From positions 186,001 to 250,000 of the forward strand of contig NZ_FWYF01000004.1 of the NCBI RefSeq assembly GCF_900176375.1: 64,000 bases of DNA, written 5' to 3'. The notes beneath the pieces are model-generated. The model was not told where the DNA came from, did no database searches, and saw only the letters and a list, made by a program, of their open reading frames with translations. The translations under genes and the position numbers were made by a program. Below, in pieces: positions 1-9,595 of the stretch (within the stretch, counting starts at the first letter, position 1; each line of letters starts with the position of its first letter). Source of the DNA: Reichenbachiella faecimaris (lineage in GTDB: Bacteria; Bacteroidota; Bacteroidia; Cytophagales; Cyclobacteriaceae).

Positions 1-2741
1 CTGGTATTCACTCCATTGACGAATTTGGTATCATCTGCCTGAGTAGACATATTGCTCAAGTACTCCATTGAGTTGTACAAGCCCATATACGTGCTACTGG
101 AAGCCACATTATTGTATACATAATTGTTCAAATGCGCTCTACCTGTAATGGAGAAGTCGAAGTTTTTATAGCTCAGCCATGAATTGATACCCATAGCTAT
201 TTGTGCCGCAGGATTGTGATAAACATACAAGTCAGAGCTATTGATGATGCCATCATCATTTCTATCTACATAAGCATCCTCGATAGGGTTGCCATTGGTA
301 TCATACACTTGCTCATACACGTAAAACGAATTCACTGCATTGCCTAGTTTCTGAACCTGAATGGTGCCTGAAGTGGTTCCTCCTACAGCCCCCGTTTGAA
401 CAATGTAATCTGGATCGTCATTTAGATTCAATTTGGTCAGCTCATTGTGATTGTAATACACATTGTAGTTGAGTTTCCATTTCCAATCATCACTATCGAT
501 CACCAACCAGTTCAAATTCAGCTCAATACCCTTGTTTTCCATGCTACCCACATTGGTAAGCACTCTTGCTGAGAAATTGGTGCCCACTGGTACATCCACG
601 GTATTCAACAGATCATCCGTTTTCTTGAAATATACATCCACACTACCTGTCACTCGATTGTCTATCAAACCGAAATCAATACCTGCATTGTATGTAGTAG
701 TAGTTTCCCATTTGATGTTGGCATCGTAGCCATCAGGCCTATAGGTATTGTAATAAGTAGACCCAAATGGATATCTGGAGGCATTGTCACTTACTGTGTA
801 GGTGGTCATGTACGGGTAGTCATTTCCGGTATTCAAATCCTGCTGTCCTGTGATACCAAATCCTAATCTCACTTTCAAATCAGACACTACAGCGCTAGTA
901 TTCAAGAAGTCTTCATTGGCAGCATGCCAAGCAAAAGCGACAGCTGGAAACCAACCCCATCTGGTATCTGGTGAAAATCTTGACGTTCCATCATTACGCA
1001 AAGTCGCTGTTAGGATATACTTGTTCTTCAGATTATAATTCGCTCTGCCGAAAAATGAAACCAGATAATACTCTGACTCGAAGCTTTTGGCTTCTGTAGA
1101 TTCTGTTCTATAGGCGTTGAGCAATGAATCGGAATTTGATCTATGGAAATGTGACCATGAGTAACCTGCCATCACATCAAATTTGCTATCCACTGAAGGC
1201 AAATCCTTTTCATAGTTCACATAGAAATCAAGCAATTGATTTTCTCTACTATCTTCGTAAGGATTGATTCGTCCACCTGCTACAGTCGGCACATATACCC
1301 ATTGTGTGCTATCCAGGACATTGTTGTGCCCTTCAGATTTCTGATAGTCATAGCCTAAATTCAGGTTTGCTCTGAGTCCTTTTAATACTTCAAAGTCAAA
1401 CTTCATATTACCAATGCTACGCTTTACTGTAGATGTATTATCTGTCAGGGCTAATTGTGCTACTGGATTGGCCGGAGCCAAATTGATGGACGTGCCATCT
1501 ATACCTCCAACGGTCCAGGTGGTATACCCTCTCCATCTGATATTGCCATCATAAACAGGTTTGGTAGGGTCATAAGCGATAGCATTGCCAATTGCATTTT
1601 GTTCAGCAAAATTATTGTTGTTCAACATGCCTTTGGCATTGATTTGCACCTTCAGTCTCCCGTTTAGCAAAGTAGGATCTAGTGCCACAGCCAAGGTCGT
1701 TCTTTCAAAATTATAGGTTTTGAGAATACCGTCTGTATTGTTGTATCCAAGAGATACTCTATAGTTCAGATTTTTTATTCCCCCTGAGACACCAAAATTA
1801 TGATCCTGACCAAAGGCATCTTGATAGATTTCTTCTTGCCAGTCCGTATTTTCAGTACCAAGCAAATCCAAAACGGTTGGCTCGCCAGCGTACTGATCAT
1901 TGACCAAAGCACGGAATTCGTCCCCACTGTATACCTCCACCTTTTTTGGTGTAGTGTACAATGTGCCCGTAAAGTTGTAATCAAAGTTCAATCCGCTTTG
2001 TCCTCTTTTGGTGGTAATAATAATGACACCATTGGCTGCTCTAGAACCATAAATAGCTGTGGCTGAAGCATCCTTGAGAATCGAGAAAGTCTCGATGTCG
2101 TTGGGATTGATACTAGATAGCACATTGGGAGAGCCTCCTGTAGGCGTATTGTCAATGGGCACACCATCTATCACGATGAGTGGATCATTGCTAGCAGACA
2201 TAGAAGATCCACCACGAATTCTGATGGTAGAAGTATTGCCTGGAGCACCACTATTGGATGTTACCGTAACACCAGCTGTTTTTCCCAGTATCAGCTCCTG
2301 AGGGGAGTTAACTGCTCCTCGATTGAAGTCGTTGCTGTTGATAGACGCTACTGACCCGGTCGCATCAGATTTTCTTACCGTTCCATAACCGACCACAACT
2401 ACTTCGTCCAGGGCTTCAATATCCATTGTCATGGCTATATCTACAGTCGACCGCCCATTCAGTACAGTCTCCTGAGACAGGTACCCAACAAAAGAGATAA
2501 CCAAGGTAGCATTAGGGTCTGATACATTCAGTTTAAACTGACCATCTATGTCAGCCACTGTTCCCTCAGTTCCTCCTTTCACCAAAACAGTAGCACCTGG
2601 CAATGACTCGCCAGTCTCTGAATCGCTTATCTTTCCCGAAATCTCGGTAGGTTCTTCAACCTGCTGTGCAAGAGCTTCATGTGGGCTAAAGGCATACCAC
2701 ATGGCCGACAACAGATAGATTAATAAGTATATTTTTCGCAT
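1..2741 (-). CDS. susC: SusC/RagA-family TonB-dependent outer-membrane receptor (3' end outside window)
   Basis: This is a TonB-dependent receptor that would import maltooligosaccharides across the outer membrane together with a SusD lipoprotein. Translating the minus strand from the ATG at 2741 gives a signal peptide (MRKIYLLIYLLSAMWYAF, cleavage near ALAQ). It is followed by a carboxypeptidase-D-like regulatory domain (ISGKISDSETGESLPGATV), the TonB-box region LDEVVVVGYGTVRKSD typical of SusC, and a plug domain with IRIRGGSSMSASNDPLIVID and DASATAIYGSRAANGVIIIT. The frame stays open to the window edge, and about 913 codons are visible. The C-terminal barrel strands and stop lie to the left, where a susD gene would be expected. 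The position directly after GH97 and GH13 genes supports a starch or maltodextrin substrate. Family assignment is certain; the substrate is inferred from context. Confidence 0.93.
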   Translation of the reverse strand, partial: MRKIYLLIYLLSAMWYAFSPHEALAQQVEEPTEISGKISDSETGESLPGATVLVKGGTEGTVADIDGQFKLNVSDPNATLVISFVGYLSQETVLNGRSTVDIAMTMDIEALDEVVVVGYGTVRKSDATGSVASINSNDFNRGAVNSPQELILGKTAGVTVTSNSGAPGNTSTIRIRGGSSMSASNDPLIVIDGVPIDNTPTGGSPNVLSSINPNDIETFSILKDASATAIYGSRAANGVIIITTKRGQSGLNFDYNFTGTLYTTPKKVEVYSGDEFRALVNDQYAGEPTVLDLLGTENTDWQEEIYQDAFGQDHNFGVSGGIKNLNYRVSLGYNNTDGILKTYNFERTTLAVALDPTLLNGRLKVQINAKGMLNNNNFAEQNAIGNAIAYDPTKPVYDGNIRWRGYTTWTVGGIDGTSINLAPANPVAQLALTDNTSTVKRSIGNMKFDFEVLKGLRANLNLGYDYQKSEGHNNVLDSTQWVYVPTVAGGRINPYEDSRENQLLDFYVNYEKDLPSVDSKFDVMAGYSWSHFHRSNSDSLLNAYRTESTEAKSFESEYYLVSFFGRANYNLKNKYILTATLRNDGTSRFSPDTRWGWFPAVAFAWHAANEDFLNTSAVVSDLKVRLGFGITGQQDLNTGNDYPYMTTYTVSDNASRYPFGSTYYNTYRPDGYDANIKWETTTTYNAGIDFGLIDNRVTGSVDVYFKKTDDLLNTVDVPVGTNFSARVLTNVGSMENKGIELNLNWLVIDSDDWKWKLNYNVYYNHNELTKLNLNDDPDYIVQTGAVGGTTSGTIQVQKLGNAVNSFYVYEQVYDTNGNPIEDAYVDRNDDGIINSSDLYVYHNPAAQIAMGINSWLSYKNFDFSITGRAHLNNYVYNNVASSSTYMGLYNSMEYLSNMSTQADDTKFVNGVNT

Positions 2742-2797
2742 TTGTATTTTGTTCTAGTTTTAGTTTTTATCATTCTAGTTTTGATCGAATCCTTTAT

Positions 2798-2811
2798 GTG
2801 ATCCAGATCAC
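2798..2811. promoter_or_regulatory. CRP-type palindrome upstream of susC
   Basis: GTGATCCAGATCAC is a perfect 6-bp inverted repeat around a 2-base centre. With flanks it reads TGTGATCCAGATCACT, very close to the E. coli CRP consensus TGTGA-N6-TCACA. It is centred about 63 bases upstream of the susC start and lies in the 147-base gap after the GH97 stop. Bacteroidota use CRP-family regulators (BT4338/Cur in B. thetaiotaomicron) for carbohydrate genes, so an activator site is plausible. That it is bound by such a protein is inference; I see no exact TAnnTTTG box at the matching distance. Confidence 0.45.
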
Positions 2812-2888
2812 TGCGTCAATGAGCAGTCTCATTTTGAACCTCAAGTGGCTCATCTTTTTCCGAATAGTGTTTCATTTTCATAGTGTTT

Positions 2889-4886
2889 TTAGTTTAAAAG
2901 TTGGAAACGTATGGCTTGCCCTCCACCTGCTGCCAACTGGATTTCTAATGTCTGTTCTGCAGAAACAGTCATTTGATTTATTTGAATATCCGTCGGATTA
3001 GATTCCATATCAGCGCTAAGACCATCAGCATAGATCTCAGCTTTATATTTTTTCCCTGGCATTAAAAAGTCCAGTGTCACCTCAAAAGAACGACTGCTTT
3101 CGTCAGTTACACTACCCAGATACCAATCGTCACTCTTTCTATCTTTTCTCACAATAGTGAGGTAATCGCCTATTTTGGCGTTCAACACTTTGGTATCTTC
3201 CCAATCAGTAGGGACATCTTTGATAAACTGAAAAGCAGGTTGTCCTTTATAGTTTGCAGGGAGATCTGCCACCATTTGCCATGGGCTGTAAATCGTGACA
3301 TACAACGCTAGCTGCTTAGCCAAAGTAGTGTGTACTCTGTTGTTTGGCTTAGTTCTGATATTGATGTCAAAAATTCCAGGTGTATAGTCGAGTGGACCAG
3401 CCAAACATCTGGTGAATGGTAGGATAACCGTATGCTCAGGTGGATTTCCTTCGCTCCAGGCTTCATATTCTGTACCACGAGCCCCTTCCCTGGTCATCAG
3501 GTTTGGATAGGTTCTTCTCAGACCTGTAGCCTTTACTGGCTCGTGCATATCTAGCATTACCCTATACCTGGCAGCTAATTCTGTTACATAGTTGTAATGA
3601 TTGACCGAAAACTGACTTTGATGCCATTCTTTTCCGTTGATTTTTTTGGTGACGTATCCCGTCTTTACCGTCAGTATGTTATACTTATTACAAAACTCAA
3701 AAGCATCTATGATTTGTCTTTCATAGTTGGTCACATTACCACCAGTTTCATGGTGACCAATGATACTAATGCCTTTGGAAGAAGCGTAGCTGCTTAATTC
3801 GTTGATATCGAAGTCATCATACGGCTTGTCAAAATCAAATTCTCCAGATGACCAGTCGCCGTCCCAGCCCTCATTCCAACCCTCAACCAGAACGGCACTC
3901 AAATTATTATCAGCGGCGAAGTCAATCATTTCTTTCACATTTTCTGTCTTAGCACCATGCTTTTCCCCACTTCCCCAAGTCTGAGTATTCACATGCATGC
4001 CCCACCAGATGCCATTGTACTTACCCGTTTTAATCCATGACTCGTCTTTGATTTTGCTTGGTTCGTTGAGATTGAGAATGAGGTAAGAGGTAATCAGATC
4101 GCCGGCATTTTCACCTATTTGAATACTTCTCCATGGAGACTTGGTCGGAGTACTTGTGATGACGCGCTCACCTGTTGATAACGGTACTAAATCAGCCTTG
4201 AAGCCAGTCCCTTCTGGTTTCAATGTCATGGCCGAAAAGTCAACCAAAGCCGCCTCATGCACACTTACAAATAGGCTATCTCCCAATTCCATGGTCAGTG
4301 GTGTATGTACATTCTGACTTAGCTCAGATACTTTGTTTTTTTGAAACAAATATTCGTAATCTGTAGCCTCACCATAAGCAGGAATCCACCAGGCATCAAA
4401 ATCATGGACAAAATTGAATTCAGTGAGTTCATCAGTGATTACAAACTCCTTTAAGTTTTCTTGCTCTGGAAATTCATATCTAAAACCCAATCCATCATCA
4501 AAAACTTTGAAGACAATGTCCAATTTTCTTTTGGTAGCATTCTTTTCCTCTAGGCTTACTTTTAGGCAATTGTATTTTTCCTCAATGTTTTTGGTTTCTC
4601 CCCAAGGCTGTGACCAGGTATTGTGGTAAGCATATTCGCTAATGGCTAGAACTTTAAAATTGTCCAGACTGGCAGCTTCATCCTTCAGTTGGAAACCCAA
4701 TTTCGAATCGGATATGAGTTGAGAACCATTTTTTGAGACGCTATAGTAAGGCTGGCCATTCTGCAACGTGAGTGTAACCGAAATAGCTCCATCTGGCGAA
4801 ACCACTTGATACTCATCATTGCATGAAATTATAATCGAACTAAAAAACAATAAGGTGAGCAAACTGAAAATCTTGTATGTGTTCAT
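2889..4886 (-). CDS. susB: GH97 alpha-glucosidase, SusB-like lipoprotein
   Basis: This glycoside hydrolase family 97 enzyme would release glucose from maltooligosaccharides. The start at 4886 is preferred to an upstream in-frame ATG at 4925, because it gives a clean lipoprotein signal (MNTYKIFSLLTLLFFSSIIISC, Cys22). In addition, a promoter -7 box covers the upstream ATG. The order is an N-terminal beta-sandwich (from about residue 25), a TIM barrel with VEGWNEGWDGDW, HHETGG (E380), MHEPVKATGLRRTYPN (E449) and RGTEYEAW (E473), and a C-terminal beta domain. The three glutamates match the catalytic acid/base set of inverting SusB rather than the aspartate nucleophile of the retaining galactosidase branch, so an inverting alpha-glucosidase is inferred. 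At 665 residues it is of usual length. It lies 147 bases before susC and is probably co-transcribed with it. Periplasmic or outer-membrane location is inferred from the lipobox. Confidence 0.92.
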   Translation of the reverse strand: MNTYKIFSLLTLLFFSSIIISCNDEYQVVSPDGAISVTLTLQNGQPYYSVSKNGSQLISDSKLGFQLKDEAASLDNFKVLAISEYAYHNTWSQPWGETKNIEEKYNCLKVSLEEKNATKRKLDIVFKVFDDGLGFRYEFPEQENLKEFVITDELTEFNFVHDFDAWWIPAYGEATDYEYLFQKNKVSELSQNVHTPLTMELGDSLFVSVHEAALVDFSAMTLKPEGTGFKADLVPLSTGERVITSTPTKSPWRSIQIGENAGDLITSYLILNLNEPSKIKDESWIKTGKYNGIWWGMHVNTQTWGSGEKHGAKTENVKEMIDFAADNNLSAVLVEGWNEGWDGDWSSGEFDFDKPYDDFDINELSSYASSKGISIIGHHETGGNVTNYERQIIDAFEFCNKYNILTVKTGYVTKKINGKEWHQSQFSVNHYNYVTELAARYRVMLDMHEPVKATGLRRTYPNLMTREGARGTEYEAWSEGNPPEHTVILPFTRCLAGPLDYTPGIFDINIRTKPNNRVHTTLAKQLALYVTIYSPWQMVADLPANYKGQPAFQFIKDVPTDWEDTKVLNAKIGDYLTIVRKDRKSDDWYLGSVTDESSRSFEVTLDFLMPGKKYKAEIYADGLSADMESNPTDIQINQMTVSAEQTLEIQLAAGGGQAIRFQLLN

Positions 4887-4922
4887 TTGAATAAATAAGC
4901 GTCTTTGTAAATACCAATTAGC

Positions 4923-4957
4923 CAAACTTATTTTGACTTCTACAAAAAACTTTCAAA
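4923..4957 (-). promoter_or_regulatory. Candidate promoter of the GH97-susC unit
   Basis: On the minus strand TAAGTTTG (4930 to 4923) matches the Bacteroidota -7 consensus TAnnTTTG exactly. A TTTG lies at 4957 to 4954, 23 bases upstream, slightly longer than the usual 19-21. Transcription would start near 4917, about 30 bases before the GH97 ATG at 4886. The rest of the 372-base gap (4887-5258) is AT-rich and contains only the terminator of the amylase gene. Confidence 0.42.
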
Positions 4958-5190
4958 TGGAAAGCTTTCCCAAAAAACACATTTTCAGTATAGAAAATAT
5001 AAAGGAATTATTTTTTAACTCATTGAATATATGACACTTATGGATTTATCGATATAAATAATATATAGCGAAATAGCAGTGAAATTTGAGGGTGATCGCA
5101 TAATTTGACCTGTATTATGTCATGAAAGTTACAAATCGAACTATCCTGGCAATAAACGAGACCAACAGAACCTGAAACCATTTGATACAC

Positions 5191-5220
5191 AAAAAAACCC
5201 CTGAAGAAAACTTCAGAGGC
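5191..5220 (-). terminator. Rho-independent terminator of the amylase gene
   Basis: Reading the minus strand, CCTCTGAAG-TTTT-CTTCAGGGG forms a 9-bp stem (one G-T pair) and is followed by a run of seven T. It lies 38 bases past the amylase stop, so the GH13 transcript probably ends here and GH97-susC has its own promoter. Confidence 0.8.
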
Positions 5221-5258
5221 TTAAACTATTCAAGCAATTATTTATCTAACTATCTACC

Positions 5259-8200
5259 TCACAATTTTGTAACCTTAAATGACTTGAACTCATTCAAATC
5301 ATTTACAACGACCACATAAATTCCGCGCTTTAAAGAAGACAAGTCTAGATCAATAACACCTGTGCTATTTGAAACAATGTTGTTTGAAAGAATGGTTCTG
5401 CCCGAGGTATCCAATATGCTAATCATTGTAGATTTTTTCTCAGTACTTGGAAATTTCAGGTGGAGCACATCTTGAACAGGGTTAGGATATAGTAGCACCT
5501 GCTGAACCGCCTCTATTTGTTCTTTTGCTTCTCTCACCCGCGCTCCAGTAGCAGATTCAAATGACCAATGACCAGAATATGCTCCTTCGTAAACTGAGCC
5601 TGACTGCGCCGAACCTGTCAGATTCTCCACGTGTATATAATCACTTGACTGCCACCTGTTTTTCAATCGCTTATGTCCATCATAATCCTCTATAGTCCAC
5701 TGTGCACTCCATGCTCCTGTGCTGATACTTGTACACTCGACTGTACCACTGAGTGATTCAATGTTCATATACTGGCCTGTTCCTGAGTTCTGGATGGCTT
5801 GATGCCCATCTACGTCAACTAATTCCCACTGGTGGTCTGCAGCAGTGCTGAACCCACCGTATGAAACATTAGTGCCTGCATCAAACAAATAAGTTCCTTG
5901 CCACCTATTGACAATATAGAAACCTGATCCTCCACCTATTTGCTCATCAAATTGCACCCAGTTTATATTAAAATCACTAGAAGCAGCATAAAGCCTTATA
6001 GTTTGAGAGCCTGCCGTCAATGTTGCTGTGGTTGTTACAGTTGTCCAGTTTTGCCATCCACCTGTTCCGCCGACAGTAGCGCTTCCAAGTGTTGCGCCAG
6101 CACTATTTCTTAGCTCCATCGTACCACCGCCAGCTCCACTGGCCATTCTAAAGCTAACAGTGTACACTCCAGCTGTCACCACATTAACATTGTAATCCAT
6201 CCAGTCACCCGCATTGATCCAACCTACGTTCAATCCTCCACCAGCATCTGAAGTACCTTCTGTTTGAACTCCTGACATGGCGTCCCAATCTTCCGCCTGA
6301 ACTATACCTGGCAAATCAACTCCTGTAGCTCCTGCTCCACTTTGTAAAACACTGATGGTTCTAGTGATTCCATCGCCCGATACGGTTACTGATCCAGTTC
6401 TAGCTGAACCTGAATTGGCAGATACACTTATTGTAAATGACCCATTGTTTGTACCACTTGTAGTCGATGTAGAAATCCAGCTCTGATTGTCAGAGACTGT
6501 CCAGTTCACGTTAGAAGTAACATTGATGGTGCTATTTCCACTTGTAGAACCTACTGATAAGCTTGAAGGAGAAACTGCTAAGCTTGAAGGCACTGTAGTT
6601 GGAGAAAACTCAATCCAGTTCAAATTAATTCCACTGCTAGCTGCGTATATTCTTAAAGTTTGAGTTCCAGCGGACAGGTTAGCATCAGCAGAAACCGTCG
6701 TCCAGCTTTGCCATCCTCCTGTACCTCCGAACGTTACACTACAAAGTGTTGTACCAGAGCTGTTTCTTAATTCTAAAGTTCCTCCAGAAGCACCACTAGC
6801 GACTCTAAAGTCTACAGCATATCCACCTGCCTCAGTAACATTTACATTGTAATCTATCCAGTCACCAGCATCGATCCAACCAACATTGGTGCCTCCACCC
6901 GTGTCTGTAGTAGCTTCTGTTTGCACACCTGACATGGCTGTCCAGCTTTCGGCCTGTATAGTACCAGGAATAGGAACTCCAGGCCCCGCATCAACTGTAA
7001 CTAATGATGAATCCGTGAATCCTCCATCTAGTGTCGTGGCTGTAATACTGGCTGTACCTGCACCTACACCTGTCACCAAGCCATTCGCATCTACAGTTGC
7101 AATGGCTGTACTACTTGAACTCCAGATTACCGCTTGATTATTGGCATTAGATGGAGAAACTGAAGCTGATAACTGCAGAGTTGTACCTAGGTCTATGGTA
7201 GAATTACCAGGACTAACAGACACACCTGTAACATTAATTACGTCTGGCTGACTATTGTACCATACACCATCCAAATACCACCCATCTGTACCATTTCTAG
7301 TCAAATTTTCGGTTTTGTCATCATCATTTCCACCATTGAAAATCAAATTGGTAGAGGAAATGTTAGTAAACGTATGGGCATACCAGTCACCACCTTCTGC
7401 TGTCATAGCAACTCCTGGCCATGTAGCATTTGGTAAAACCCCAGTCGGTTCGGCATCCCAATAATAAATATTAGTCGATGTCCATGTTGATGGTGTATAG
7501 AAGTGTACCGTAAAAGTAGTTGCAGGATTCACTGTAACAGTAGTAGAAGCTTGGTAATCACCATCCTCTGTAGTCACAGTAATGGTTGCCGTACCTACAG
7601 ATATACCAGTAACAACTCCTCCAGCACTTACTGTAGCAACACCAGGATTGCTTGAACTCCAAGTTACATTTCTATTCGTTGCATTTGCTGGCTGAATAGA
7701 TGGTGTAATGGCCTGAGTCAGCCCTTCGTTGATTGTTGCACTGGTAGGAGATACACTGATACCTGTAACTTCCACCACTGGAACATTCGCATTCGTTAAG
7801 ACTATGTACTCATAGGGGTCCAAAGTTACATTTTGACCAGTAGTCCAACTTACTGATGAACCACCTGGAGTGAAGATATCATTATATGTACCGGCCATTC
7901 CTGCTGGAATAGTAAACGAGCTACTGCCTCCTCTTGGGTTGATCAATATGGCCACTTTCTCTCCTCCACTCTCTTTAGTAAAAGCAAATACGTTAGGATT
8001 AGAACCATCTGGATTGATATAAGATACTGGAAGGCCTCTTCTTAGCGCTTCGCTGTTGTTTCGGGCAGTTAGCATGGTCTGCATTTCCGAATATACTGTC
8101 AAATCTTGTGTCCAGTTGATTGTCCCAGAGTTCCATGGATAAGGAAGTGGATTTGTATTTCCTACTTCCATGCCATTGTAGATAAATGGAACACTTCTGT

Positions 8201-9278
8201 GGTAAGTCGCCAGTGCAAATGCTGCCATAACCCCTGCTCTTCCTCCTTGTAGGAAAGAGAATGGGGAACCTTCTGCGTTGTAATCGTCATGGTTACTAAG
8301 ATATCTAGCGACTAGTTGAGTAGGGTCTGCGCCTATGTACTCACCAGTGGTTACACCGTCCAAATTGGTCACAGGCTCGCCTGAATCCCATACTTTCTTC
8401 ATTACATTCCAGTAGAAGTTTGTACCGAAGATGTAATCAAATCCGTTACCATAGTGATAGCCAGGCTCGTTGTCTCCACAAAATGGTGTGCAACCCGTGG
8501 ACGCTCCTTCGTTGGATCCTTCAGCCAATAGCAACAAATCATGAGAAGATATACCCCTCAAATTGCTTACTGCATTGGTCCAAAATGCTGGTGGAGCTTT
8601 ATCCGCCCAGTCAAATCGAAAACCATCTACATTAGCTGCAAAAATCCAATAACGCATTGCATCTATCATGGCAGCAGAGGCAGCACTGTTATCCAGATCT
8701 AACCAGGCTACATCTGTAAAACAATAGTTGCCAGGATCAGGACAAGGGTATTCAATATTGCCACTACCATCTTGATGATACCAGTCTGGATGTTGCGTGA
8801 TCCAAGGATGATCCCATGCCGTTTGATTTGCCACCCAATCTATAATGACTGACATACCCAAATTATGAGCATCCTCTACAAGACCACGTAGATCATTTAA
8901 AGTTCCTAAGTCAGGTGCTATACTTTTTAAATCTTTATGACTATAGGGAGATCCATCTGGATTGTTTTCAACTCCTAGCGGGAAAATAGGCATCAAATAA
9001 AGCACGTTTATTCCCAAATCACTCACCCGTTGTAGGTTGGCTCTTGCTCCTGCAATATCTCTGGATGAACTATACTCTCTCAAATTCATTTGATAGATGT
9101 TGGCATCCATACGATGCGGCACGCCCTGAAATGGTGTGCCATACTGTGGCGGGTCTTGAGCCATGACCCCAAGACTGGTTAAAAGGACAGCTACAAATAG
9201 TAGCATGGTCGATACCTTGTTAGGAAAATAATAGGCATGACGATTCCCGTCAATAATTGTTTTGTTTTTGTGTTTCAT
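5259..9278 (-). CDS. Secreted multidomain GH13 alpha-amylase with starch-binding modules and T9SS tail
   Basis: This extracellular alpha-amylase of 1339 residues would make the first cut in starch. A long-n-region signal peptide ends near VMAQ (40). The GH13 barrel spans about 55-500. GFRFDWAD carries the nucleophile D223, LLAEGSNEG the acid E253, and LSNHDDYN the stabiliser D331. Region I reads DWVANQT, so the usual His after Asn is Gln. Next come a BIG2 Ig-like domain (about 503-585), a CBM26-like starch-binding module (588-675), a second BIG2 (683-763), a CBM6-like module (770-905), a BACON domain (908-995), a second CBM6-like module (1003-1130), a ricin-type/CBM13-like region (1135-1250) and a T9SS sorting domain from LLYPNPVQDVL (about 1265) to the end. 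Export by T9SS is inferred from that tail. The Ig and CBM6 pairs look like internal duplications. The gene is alone between a terminator and the regulator gene. Confidence 0.92.
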   Translation of the reverse strand: MKHKNKTIIDGNRHAYYFPNKVSTMLLFVAVLLTSLGVMAQDPPQYGTPFQGVPHRMDANIYQMNLREYSSSRDIAGARANLQRVSDLGINVLYLMPIFPLGVENNPDGSPYSHKDLKSIAPDLGTLNDLRGLVEDAHNLGMSVIIDWVANQTAWDHPWITQHPDWYHQDGSGNIEYPCPDPGNYCFTDVAWLDLDNSAASAAMIDAMRYWIFAANVDGFRFDWADKAPPAFWTNAVSNLRGISSHDLLLLAEGSNEGASTGCTPFCGDNEPGYHYGNGFDYIFGTNFYWNVMKKVWDSGEPVTNLDGVTTGEYIGADPTQLVARYLSNHDDYNAEGSPFSFLQGGRAGVMAAFALATYHRSVPFIYNGMEVGNTNPLPYPWNSGTINWTQDLTVYSEMQTMLTARNNSEALRRGLPVSYINPDGSNPNVFAFTKESGGEKVAILINPRGGSSSFTIPAGMAGTYNDIFTPGGSSVSWTTGQNVTLDPYEYIVLTNANVPVVEVTGISVSPTSATINEGLTQAITPSIQPANATNRNVTWSSSNPGVATVSAGGVVTGISVGTATITVTTEDGDYQASTTVTVNPATTFTVHFYTPSTWTSTNIYYWDAEPTGVLPNATWPGVAMTAEGGDWYAHTFTNISSTNLIFNGGNDDDKTENLTRNGTDGWYLDGVWYNSQPDVINVTGVSVSPGNSTIDLGTTLQLSASVSPSNANNQAVIWSSSSTAIATVDANGLVTGVGAGTASITATTLDGGFTDSSLVTVDAGPGVPIPGTIQAESWTAMSGVQTEATTDTGGGTNVGWIDAGDWIDYNVNVTEAGGYAVDFRVASGASGGTLELRNSSGTTLCSVTFGGTGGWQSWTTVSADANLSAGTQTLRIYAASSGINLNWIEFSPTTVPSSLAVSPSSLSVGSTSGNSTINVTSNVNWTVSDNQSWISTSTTSGTNNGSFTISVSANSGSARTGSVTVSGDGITRTISVLQSGAGATGVDLPGIVQAEDWDAMSGVQTEGTSDAGGGLNVGWINAGDWMDYNVNVVTAGVYTVSFRMASGAGGGTMELRNSAGATLGSATVGGTGGWQNWTTVTTTATLTAGSQTIRLYAASSDFNINWVQFDEQIGGGSGFYIVNRWQGTYLFDAGTNVSYGGFSTAADHQWELVDVDGHQAIQNSGTGQYMNIESLSGTVECTSISTGAWSAQWTIEDYDGHKRLKNRWQSSDYIHVENLTGSAQSGSVYEGAYSGHWSFESATGARVREAKEQIEAVQQVLLYPNPVQDVLHLKFPSTEKKSTMISILDTSGRTILSNNIVSNSTGVIDLDLSSLKRGIYVVVVNDLNEFKSFKVTKL

Positions 9279-9595
9279 AATAAAAAGTTTAGAATTAAAT
9301 TTTCTGGAAGCTTAAAAACCATTAAATGGTCGGCTTCTGTTTTTGATAAGTTGCTCTGGCCGTGCAACCGTTTATTTAACCACTAGGCAAGTGATGCATG
9401 AAAGGCATGTAGCGGTTGAATTATTTCAAAAACTTTCTTCAGAAAGTAATTCATAAATCAACTTGCTTTGGAAACTAAACTCAAATTAACAGATTGAGAT
9501 ATAGAAATTTATTATTCCAAAAGGGATGCAACTCCCTGGTTTACAATTATTTAAAAAAACAAAAGGTGAGACTAAATATAGAATTTGTATAAACC
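9279..9595. promoter_or_regulatory. Intergenic region between the SusR-like gene and the amylase
   Basis: This 317-base gap should hold the amylase promoter and regulator sites. I find no exact TAnnTTTG box on the minus strand. It does contain a perfect inverted repeat ACTTTCT-TC-AGAAAGT at 9432-9447, and a looser pair CAACCG (9365-9370) / CGGTTG (9413-9418). A short hairpin, AGGGA/TCCCT at 9522-9537, is followed on the minus strand by TTTT and may be a weak terminator for the upstream regulator gene. No gene is visible. Confidence 0.4.
9432..9447. repeat. Perfect inverted repeat upstream of the amylase gene
   Basis: ACTTTCT-TC-AGAAAGT is a 7-bp perfect dyad about 155-170 bases upstream of the amylase start. 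It could be an operator for the adjacent SusR-like protein or a DNA hairpin. Nothing in the sequence proves binding. Confidence 0.35.

Noticed and set aside
2816-2881. Minus-strand 21-codon open frame between GH97 and susC, possible leader peptide
   Set aside because: No recognisable ribosome binding site, signal or conserved motif, and frames of this length are expected by chance. It also overlaps a region needed for regulation.
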